From Desulfobacterales bacterium (lineage in GTDB: Bacteria; Desulfobacterota; Desulfobacteria; Desulfobacterales; JARGFK01), in the NCBI GenBank assembly GCA_029211065.1, contig JARGFK010000012.1:1-64000 (forward strand): a stretch of 64,000 bases of DNA. Direction: 5' to 3'. Under the pieces are notes generated by a model. That model ran no database searches. It was not told where the DNA came from and saw only the letters and a list, made by a program, of their open reading frames with translations. Below, piece by piece: positions 57,611 to 64,000 of this stretch. Both the position numbers and the translations under genes were made by a program. Positions within the stretch are counted from its first letter, which is position 1; each line of letters begins with the position of its first letter.

Positions 57611-58183
57611 CTATCGGTCGTGTAATGCTTTGTGAACGGCCTGCATGATCATATGGACCACGATCACATGAACGTCTTCAATTTTTTGCATATCGTCAAC
57701 GTTCGCAATAAAGGCAATGTCCGCCATCTCTGAAAGCCGACCCCCTGAAAACCCGCAAAGGCCGATGGTTTGGCCGCCGTTTAAATTGGCGTATTTTATG
57801 GCACGAATGATATTTTCCGAATTGCCGCTGCCGGAAATACCGATGGTCAGATCCCCCGGACGGAAAAAGTTTTTTAACTGCTCCTCAAAGACAACATCGT
57901 ATGAAACGTCGTTGGCCAGGGCCAGCAGGGTAGGGATATTGTCGTTGAGACAAAACATCTTGAATTTTTTGTCAAGATCCATACAGCAGCCCTTGTTGAT
58001 ATCGCAGGCAAAATGGGAAGCGGTGGCGCCGCTGCCGCCGTTGCCCATCACGAATATATATTTTTCCTTTTCATAGGCATCCAGGATGGAGGAGACTACC
58101 TTTTCAAAGCAGGCATGATCAAATCCGTCCAGAACCCCTTTTAATCCGTTTAAATATTGGGTTGCAAATGCATGAATATTCAT
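57611..58183 (-). CDS. gmhA: SIS-domain phosphoheptose isomerase
   Basis: 190 residues. FVMGNGGSGATASHFACDINKG and GISGSGNSENIIRAIKYA are the GmhA phosphate-binding loops. It converts sedoheptulose 7-phosphate to D-glycero-D-manno-heptose 7-phosphate. First step of the operon with the kinase and nucleotidyltransferase; the next gene overlaps by ATGA. Confidence 0.85.
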   Translation of the reverse strand: MNIHAFATQYLNGLKGVLDGFDHACFEKVVSSILDAYEKEKYIFVMGNGGSGATASHFACDINKGCCMDLDKKFKMFCLNDNIPTLLALANDVSYDVVFEEQLKNFFRPGDLTIGISGSGNSENIIRAIKYANLNGGQTIGLCGFSGGRLSEMADIAFIANVDDMQKIEDVHVIVVHMIMQAVHKALHDR

Positions 58184-58929
58184 TTTTCCTCACTACACGT
58201 GAGCCTTTTTAAAAGGTCTCGTTGGGGCCATTCATCTAAAGCCGCTTGGTAAGACGCCGGTGTGCCGATATCCCTTAAATATTCTTTAATTTCATAGCCG
58301 AACATTTTTCCCATAAGCGCGGGGATTACATCAAATCCCATATCAATGGGTGCACCCGTCGGTTTGGGTATAAAGCTGAAAATTTCTCTGGTGGTGATGT
58401 ATATACCACCATTGGCGAGATTCCCCAAAGGATTTTGCGGTTTTTCTATAAATTTGACAATTTTATTTTCCGGATCCATCACCGCAATACCGCATTCCCT
58501 GGGGTTGGCGGATTTGAACAGGCCCATCGTAAAAAAACCTCCCTTTGTCTTTATGCGGTGATGAAAATCCATCATGTTGGATAAGTTGATGCAGGTGAGA
58601 TTGTCGGCATAGGCGATCATAAAATCATCGCAATCATTCACAAACGCTTGGTTGGCGGCAATGGTGCCGGCGCTGCCCAGCAGGGTCTGTTCATGGAAAG
58701 GGGTTATGTTGATCGGCAGGGTCGGTTGGATGCCGGTGATGAATTCATCAACTTTTTCGGGGTAGTGATGAATATTTATCAGAACGTCTTTGATCCCATG
58801 CCGGGCCAGCAATTCCAGCCAGATGTGCAGGAGCGGTTTCCCGTGGATGGGGATCAGGCACTTGGGGATCGTATCCGTATAGGGCTTTAACCGTGAGCCG
58901 ATACCGGCCGCTAACAAAAAAGCTTTCAT
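58180..58929 (-). CDS. hddC: sugar-1-phosphate nucleotidyltransferase (heptose type)
   Basis: 249 residues. It starts KAFLLAAGIGSRLKPYTDTIPKCLIPI, the GT-A nucleotidyltransferase signature, with AYADNLTCI as the metal-binding segment. In this operon it would activate D-glycero-alpha-D-manno-heptose 1-phosphate with GTP. The gene symbol is by context. Confidence 0.72.
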   Translation of the reverse strand: MKAFLLAAGIGSRLKPYTDTIPKCLIPIHGKPLLHIWLELLARHGIKDVLINIHHYPEKVDEFITGIQPTLPINITPFHEQTLLGSAGTIAANQAFVNDCDDFMIAYADNLTCINLSNMMDFHHRIKTKGGFFTMGLFKSANPRECGIAVMDPENKIVKFIEKPQNPLGNLANGGIYITTREIFSFIPKPTGAPIDMGFDVIPALMGKMFGYEIKEYLRDIGTPASYQAALDEWPQRDLLKRLTCSEEK

Positions 58930-60065
58930 GGGGCCTTTTGGGTCTGTCGTATGACCTGTTGCTGTTTCATCTGCTTCTCAGCAAATTCCAGGATGTTATC
59001 CGTCTCTTTGTGGGTGTTGAGGTATTCCCAGTAGTCGGCGATACTGTTGCGGATATCCCGGGACGGGACCCAGCCCAGGGATGTGAGCCTGGATATGTCG
59101 GAAAAAATATGGCGGGTATCACCGAATCGGTAATAGCCGGACTCGAGCGGCTCTATGTTTCGTCCCACCACTGTCTGCATGGTTCTATAGAATGCATTTA
59201 CGGTCCAGGCATGATTTCCCCCGACATTGAATACCCGGCCGTCCGCCTCAGTTTTTTCCAAAACCAGCAGGTTGGCGTCCACGACGTCCTGGATGTTGAC
59301 AAAATCCCTGACCTGGTTGCCGTCTTCAAAAATAATCGGCCGGCGGTCAAAGAAGAGCGACAGGGCAAAAATCCGCATGGCGCCTGAATATGCATTGTAA
59401 AATGACTGTCGGGGGCCCTGGACAATGGAATAGCGCATGACAACCGACGGGATACCGTATCGTTTCCCCAGCTGAAGCGCAATCTGTTCCTGTGAGTATT
59501 TGGACATGGCGTACGGGTTGCACGGATTGACGACGGTTTCATCCGACGGCTGCCAGTCCAGCATCTGTCCGCATCGGTGGCAGCGATGGTCCCATTGCCC
59601 TTGGGACAATTGGGTCTCGAGCCGAATGGCAGGGTAGCTGAACTGCGGGTCTTTTTCAAAGCAGGCCGGACAGCGGTAGCGGCCCTCGCCCATCACCGCC
59701 TGGCTGGCGGCGACAATGACCTTGCGTATCTTTGAGGTTATTTTTTTTTCAACGAGGATTTCATACAGCAGCGCAGTGGAAACGGCATTTACATGGAAAA
59801 AAGTTGAAAAATCGGTCAGGTAGTCCTGATAGGCCGCAAAATGATAAATCGCATCGATTCCGTTCAGCACCTTTTCCCAGTCCCCTTTATCCCTGACATC
59901 GCCTTTTACGAATTCAGCCCGGGGATTTATATAGCCGGGGATACCCTTGGGATGAACCGTTTTCTGGAGATTGTCGAGTATCCGGACGTTAAAGCCTGCC
60001 CGAAGCAGGGCATCCACCGTGTGGGAGCCGATAAAGCCGGCGCCGCCTGTTACCAATATGTTCAA
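58926..60065 (-). CDS. NAD-dependent epimerase/dehydratase with a zinc-ribbon-like insert
   Basis: 379 residues of the extended SDR family: ILVTGGAGFIGSHTV (NAD), Ser121 and YxxxK (Tyr185, Lys189). Between the catalytic Ser and Tyr lies a Cys insert, RCPAC (Cys132, 135) and RCHRC (Cys162, 165), which looks like a Zn-binding ribbon and is absent from ordinary sugar epimerases. Overlaps the nucleotidyltransferase gene by ATGA. It probably changes the nucleotide-linked heptose or another sugar. Confidence 0.75.
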   Translation of the reverse strand: MNILVTGGAGFIGSHTVDALLRAGFNVRILDNLQKTVHPKGIPGYINPRAEFVKGDVRDKGDWEKVLNGIDAIYHFAAYQDYLTDFSTFFHVNAVSTALLYEILVEKKITSKIRKVIVAASQAVMGEGRYRCPACFEKDPQFSYPAIRLETQLSQGQWDHRCHRCGQMLDWQPSDETVVNPCNPYAMSKYSQEQIALQLGKRYGIPSVVMRYSIVQGPRQSFYNAYSGAMRIFALSLFFDRRPIIFEDGNQVRDFVNIQDVVDANLLVLEKTEADGRVFNVGGNHAWTVNAFYRTMQTVVGRNIEPLESGYYRFGDTRHIFSDISRLTSLGWVPSRDIRNSIADYWEYLNTHKETDNILEFAEKQMKQQQVIRQTQKAP

Positions 60066-60083
60066 GTCAACACCCCCAAAGGC

Positions 60084-61079
60084 TTACTTGCTGGTATAGG
60101 AACGTTCATCAAAGATGACTTTGCTTCCGCTTTCTGAAAACATAAAGGGCAGCTCCCGGTAGCTTTTTAAGGCTTCGAACACGTCGTTCTGTTTTTCCCT
60201 GGGCACGATCAGCAGCAAAAATCCGCCGCCGCCGGCGCCGGCGATTTTTCCGGCAAGCGCCCCGGCTTTCCTGGCAGTGCGGTACATTTCGCCGATGCGG
60301 TCATTGGAAATCCCCGCTGCCATTTTCTGCTTCATCTGCCAGTTTTTATCCATCAACTCGGCGCAGGCGAGAATGTCGCCTTTACGCATCGCGTCCGTAA
60401 AGGGGTCCACCAGAGAGACCATCTGTTGCATGGTCTGAAACGTTTGGGTTGAAAGCAGGTTTGTTTTTTGCATGCTGAGGATTTCGTTGGCGCTGCGCGT
60501 GATGCCGGTGTAGTAAAGCAGCAGCGATGATGAAAATTTCCTTCTGATGGGGCCTGTCATCTGGATGGGTTCCCTTTGGGTAATATCATTGGCGCAGAAT
60601 GTGAATTTGTTGATACCGCCATAGGCTGCGGCATACTGGTCCTGGCGCCCGATGGGTTTCCCCATAATGTCGATTTCGATGCGGCAGGCATCGGCGGCCA
60701 GTTGCTCGGCCGTAACCAATTGGTTCCGGTAGGTATACAGTGCGTGCAGGAGGGCCACGGTAATGGAGCTCGAGCTGCCCAGCCCAGAGCCGGAGGAGGG
60801 GATATCCGCCAGCGTCGTGATTTCGACACCGCTTTCAACGCCGGTCATCTTCATGGCTTCCCGGACCAGGTCGTGCTGAATTTCATGAACGTGCTCGACC
60901 GTTTCTTTTTTGGAATAGTTGATGTAGATCATATCGTCGAAGCGTTCCTTGACGATGGCGTATACGAATTTGTCGATGGCCGTGCAAATGACCTTGCCGT
61001 CCGCATTGGCATAAAAATTTTTCAGGTCCGAGCCGCCGCCGACAAAGCTGATGCGAAGGGGTGTTCTGACGATGATCAT
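60084..61079 (-). CDS. hddA: GHMP kinase, heptose 7-phosphate kinase type
   Basis: 331 residues. RTPLRISFVGGGSD at the start and GSGLGSSSSITVALL as the ATP loop are GHMP kinase motifs; IAGAGGGGFLLLIV is motif 3. It would phosphorylate D-glycero-D-manno-heptose 7-phosphate. Eighteen bases from the SDR gene. A phosphatase (GmhB) was not seen in the window. Confidence 0.75.
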   Translation of the reverse strand: MIIVRTPLRISFVGGGSDLKNFYANADGKVICTAIDKFVYAIVKERFDDMIYINYSKKETVEHVHEIQHDLVREAMKMTGVESGVEITTLADIPSSGSGLGSSSSITVALLHALYTYRNQLVTAEQLAADACRIEIDIMGKPIGRQDQYAAAYGGINKFTFCANDITQREPIQMTGPIRRKFSSSLLLYYTGITRSANEILSMQKTNLLSTQTFQTMQQMVSLVDPFTDAMRKGDILACAELMDKNWQMKQKMAAGISNDRIGEMYRTARKAGALAGKIAGAGGGGFLLLIVPREKQNDVFEALKSYRELPFMFSESGSKVIFDERSYTSK

Positions 61080-61192
61080 ATTGGGTTCCTGATAGCTTTA
61101 CCTTTATTGAGCATGAATATCATGTAAAACAGTATAGATAATTTCGTTTCTTCTCCCAATCAGGCAGGAGAAGGGGTCCAGGATTCAAGGGG

Positions 61193-61371
61193 TCGAGGGT
61201 TCAAGGTTCGGAAACGCTCCACGTTTTGCTGGATGTGTGGATGCTATGATATCGGGGAGTTTCCTTTTGAGATTACCCTTCTTCCCGGCTTCTCAGTTTA
61301 ACAGCTTATTTGCATTTCACCTGAACCCTTGAACCCTCTCCGGATTATCAACTAATCTCTGGAGATAATCC
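61193..61371. repeat. inverted repeat and hairpin between heptose operon and lptD
   Basis: GAGGGTTCAAGGTTC near 61193-61209 and GAACCCTTGAACCCTC near 61321-61338 are complements. A second hairpin, GGATTATC/GATAATCC at 61342-61371, ends against the lptD stop. No gene was seen in this 290-base gap. Confidence 0.5.
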
Positions 61372-63720
61372 TTATTTAAACGGCGTCTCGATGGAACGCC
61401 CCGCAATACTGGTGCCCGCCTCACCCAAGCCGCGCAGGGAAATGATAAATTCAAATTTGCGGTCAGCTTCCTGATCAGTGTAACGGACATTTAAAGACCA
61501 GCACTGGGCAGTGTAAATAACCCCCAGGCTGGATTGAATCTTTTTACCGTCTAAAATGTTGCGTTCATAGTCGCTATAGGCGGAAAACCCATGGGTCAGG
61601 TTGACCCGTAAATCGGTGTAAATCGTTTCACTTTGCCCCTGGGCATACCGGTGTTCCACAAACAGGCGGTCGCCGCGGGAGTCCGAAAAGCTTGTGGCAA
61701 TATTATGGGTCAGGAATTCACTCCTATACTGGGTCCAGCTGGCGTCCGCCTGGAGTGAAAAATATTTACTTAAGACCCAATCGAACTCGCCTGAAATCGG
61801 CGAAAAAGGTTCCGGTTCATGGTCATTGGCCTTGTTGATATCATAACTCTGTTGCAGCTTCAAGCGTGAGAACTGATGGTAGAGATAAGGGGAGGGGACG
61901 CTGTCTTGTTTTTCAAGGTCGGTTTGGGTCTGATCGATTGTTTTTTTTGACCTTGAGGTAAAGAGGTTTGTCAGGGAATAGGTCAGCAGGTTTTTTTCAG
62001 CGATCTGGTCAATTGAATCGTAAGAGGGGAACTGGTCCTGGTCTACGTGAGGGATGTATTCATAGACGACTTGGGGCCGCAAGGCATGTTTAATTCGATC
62101 GATTTCTCTAAATTTAACTGCAAAAACTTTATTTAAATCGGAAGAGAGGTCCAGCGTGACATCATACAGGCCGCGTTGGTCGAAACGGTCTCCTTTCCAA
62201 GTGTCGGTTTCATCCGGGTCCGTATACCAGGTGGTGGCGCGAAGGCCTAAGGACGGTTCGATGGCCAGGTAATTTTTAAATTTATATGGCAGGTAGAAGC
62301 GTGGATAGATATCCCCGCGATGCCCCTTTGTGCCTTCTTCCCGGTAAAAATACGTATAGGAGGTATTCATGTCATAAAAAAAAGGCCCCTCTCCAATGGA
62401 TTGTTTGGATGCGTAAAGACCAATGCTAGGCAACTGCTGCAAAGTAGGATCCGATGTTTCCTGACGCCGGTAAACGACGTTGTCATTCCAGCGGGTTTCG
62501 GCATTCAGGCTGAAGTTGGGCCAGATTCTGTTGATGTTGAGGCTGTTTACCCGGGTGGTATCATTGTAATCGTCAAGACCCCTACCAAAGGTGTCAAAAT
62601 AATAGGCGCTGGTTTCATCAAACCCTGTATATCCGGTCTTAAACTCCGTCAGATAATCCTGGTCGCTGACAACATCCAGATCGATCTTGGCATTAAAATT
62701 GTAGGGCAATTTCTGGTCGTTTTTCATTCGAAACCAGTACCGATCGGAATTGGGCCTCAGGACCGCGTCATCTTCATAGCCCCAGTCCTTACTTGAATCT
62801 GCGGTGCCGTCGTCGATCCGTCTGTCATCATGAAAATCGTACCGGGCCGTTCCTTTCGATAAATCTTTTAAAATATAGCGGTATTCAGCGCCGATCTTTT
62901 CGCCGCGCTCTGCCATGTGGTGGAGAAAAAAAGTAGCGTCCGTGCTGTCGGATATAGCCCAAAAATAGGGCTGAATATATTCGAATCCCTTGCGGTCTGA
63001 AAGCCCTATCTGGGGGGGTAAAAGGCCTGACTGGCGTTTCAGCTTAACCGGGAAAAAAAGGTAAGGCGTGTAGAGCACCGGCAATTTTTTGGCCCATAGG
63101 GCGGCATGGGTTACGGTACCATAGCCTTCGATGGTGACCTCAAGATTTCTCCCTGTTATTTTCCAGTCGGGCGATTGACCGTCGCAGGTTGAAATGCTGA
63201 CATTTTCGGCAATATAGGTGGAATCGCCGGTCTTTTGAATTTTGTCGCCGCGGATATAAAAATGATTTTCCTTTATAAACAACGAGCCTTCATGGATGGT
63301 TCCGGTCTCGGTTTTTAAATCAAGTTCCACCCGATTGCCGTTGAGGGTGTCTTCTCCGGTGGTAATGATCACGTTCCCGGCGGCATGGGCCTGCATGGCT
63401 TTATGGTAGAAGCGAACCGAATCTGCGGTGATCTTTTTTTCACCCTTTGTAATGACGACAGACCCTTGGGCAATATATAAGTCGTCTTTTTCGTCGTACT
63501 TGATTTCATCTGCGGTAATATGCCATGGTTTTTCAGGATCATCCCTGAAAAAAAGGTCCGGCGTCTGGGCAACGGCAGGGTTGGAAAATAAAAAAAAACA
63601 GAGGATCAGCAAAACAAAAGAAGAGACAAAAAGAGGCCTTGGGCGCTGAATGGTAAGACGGGAGCAGATCCATCTGTCAGCAACACTCACCCCGTTGCGT
63701 CTTGGCTTAGACAGGCACAT
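61372..63720 (-). CDS. lptD: LPS-assembly protein LptD
   Basis: 782 residues with AAGGG upstream of ATG 63720. A signal peptide (FVSSFVLLILCFFLF...AVAQ) follows about 30 extra residues. The OstA/LptA-like domain (WHITADEIKYDEKDDLYIAQGSV) precedes the C-terminal beta-barrel with alternating aromatic strands. It inserts lipopolysaccharide into the outer leaflet. Only two Cys are seen in the mature part, fewer than in E. coli LptD. Confidence 0.9.
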   Translation of the reverse strand: MCLSKPRRNGVSVADRWICSRLTIQRPRPLFVSSFVLLILCFFLFSNPAVAQTPDLFFRDDPEKPWHITADEIKYDEKDDLYIAQGSVVITKGEKKITADSVRFYHKAMQAHAAGNVIITTGEDTLNGNRVELDLKTETGTIHEGSLFIKENHFYIRGDKIQKTGDSTYIAENVSISTCDGQSPDWKITGRNLEVTIEGYGTVTHAALWAKKLPVLYTPYLFFPVKLKRQSGLLPPQIGLSDRKGFEYIQPYFWAISDSTDATFFLHHMAERGEKIGAEYRYILKDLSKGTARYDFHDDRRIDDGTADSSKDWGYEDDAVLRPNSDRYWFRMKNDQKLPYNFNAKIDLDVVSDQDYLTEFKTGYTGFDETSAYYFDTFGRGLDDYNDTTRVNSLNINRIWPNFSLNAETRWNDNVVYRRQETSDPTLQQLPSIGLYASKQSIGEGPFFYDMNTSYTYFYREEGTKGHRGDIYPRFYLPYKFKNYLAIEPSLGLRATTWYTDPDETDTWKGDRFDQRGLYDVTLDLSSDLNKVFAVKFREIDRIKHALRPQVVYEYIPHVDQDQFPSYDSIDQIAEKNLLTYSLTNLFTSRSKKTIDQTQTDLEKQDSVPSPYLYHQFSRLKLQQSYDINKANDHEPEPFSPISGEFDWVLSKYFSLQADASWTQYRSEFLTHNIATSFSDSRGDRLFVEHRYAQGQSETIYTDLRVNLTHGFSAYSDYERNILDGKKIQSSLGVIYTAQCWSLNVRYTDQEADRKFEFIISLRGLGEAGTSIAGRSIETPFK

Positions 63721-63895
63721 TCAATCCCTTTTGATTCTAAAAGTCGCTCAAGGTTAGAAAAATGGATAAGATCGGCATCCATTAAAATGTATCACGTTTT
63801 GTATGAATAAAAAAGCTTTCGTCATCCCTAAATCCACCGCCTAATATTAAGCGCGGACGTATTTTAGATTGGCGGAGATTTTTTTAACAAAAATT

Positions 63896-64000
63896 TCACT
63901 CCGGCCCGATCCATTTTCTTCCAATCGCTACCAAACACGCCCGAAAGCCAGTTTTTAGGCGCACTTCACCAGCAAAACCCGCTTTGACCATATGTGCGCG
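63896..64000 (-). CDS. partial small ORF at the window edge
   Basis: A frame open at the right edge, reading MVKAGFAGEVRLKTGFRACL then VAIGRKWIGPE before TGA at 63896-63898. Too short to judge; it may be part of a repeat. The remaining gap to lptD shows nothing recognisable. Confidence 0.25.
   Translation of the reverse strand, partial: RAHMVKAGFAGEVRLKTGFRACLVAIGRKWIGPE

Overview
The window reads as a Gram-negative chromosome with an outer membrane (LptD, Kdo8N and heptose genes, Wza/Wzc/O-antigen polymerase genes). The gene style, the hgcAB pair, the PilZ-free EPS locus with SPOR-tailed proteins and the abundant short intergenic repeats suggest an anaerobic member of the Desulfobacterota, probably a Desulfobacterales-type bacterium. 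That placement is inference; no rRNA or tRNA gene was seen. Almost all of the sequence is coding, and the first ~3.3 kb is visibly AT-richer than the rest.

1-2.5 kb: a small accessory patch (VapBC-type toxin-antitoxin pair and an AAA_14/DUF4143 ATPase) lying between two decayed gene remnants, one a glycosyltransferase C-terminus. 2.5-22.6 kb, + strand: an exopolysaccharide locus with a NodB-like protein lacking its metal ligands, AsnB-type amidotransferase, GT4 glycosyltransferase, WbqC-like, PIG-L deacetylase, DegT aminotransferase, WecA-like initiating transferase, two different degenerate hydrolase heads (PHP and HD-GYP) carrying the same kind of tandem SPOR tail, an ExeA-like ATPase, a Wza-like exporter fused to a seven-repeat FG-GAP propeller, a Wzc-like kinase and an O-antigen polymerase/ligase.

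22.7-32.6 kb: the most unusual region, a complete-looking peptide-maturation (RiPP-type) locus. On the minus strand it holds an HprK-like kinase, radical SAM/SPASM maturase 1, a PqqD-like chaperone, an S26/SipW-like peptidase, radical SAM/SPASM maturase 2, a 57-residue precursor-like peptide at 23950-24123 with its own consensus promoter and a terminator, and an NTP_transf_5 nucleotidyltransferase. A divergent ABC exporter and a U32 peptidase-family gene lie on the plus strand. The peptide has a Lys/Glu-rich leader, a core with three Cys and a C-terminal Ser. The combination of an HprK-like kinase and a nucleotidyltransferase recalls tailoring of C-terminal Ser in some lasso-peptide clusters, but here the scaffold enzymes are radical SAM proteins.

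32.9-40.8 kb: an AMIN-domain protein, a frameshifted nucleotidyltransferase with a coupled small gene, enolase, a LolA-like exported protein, CTP synthase, and hgcA-hgcB, the gene pair required for mercury methylation. A strong bidirectional terminator follows. 40.9-64 kb: mostly minus-strand housekeeping and envelope genes: Hsp20, a DUF2064 transferase, transaldolase, a very large GlmS-like protein, Kdo8N synthesis (kdnB, kdnA), a penicillin-binding protein, metG, ricT, holB, an IHF/HU gene, a universal stress protein, a NusG/RfaH paralogue, a GDP-heptose type operon (gmhA, nucleotidyltransferase, SDR with a zinc-ribbon-like insert, GHMP kinase) and lptD. Dispersed short repeats with hairpins recur through intergenic spaces, including a 58-bp family present next to the RiPP precursor.
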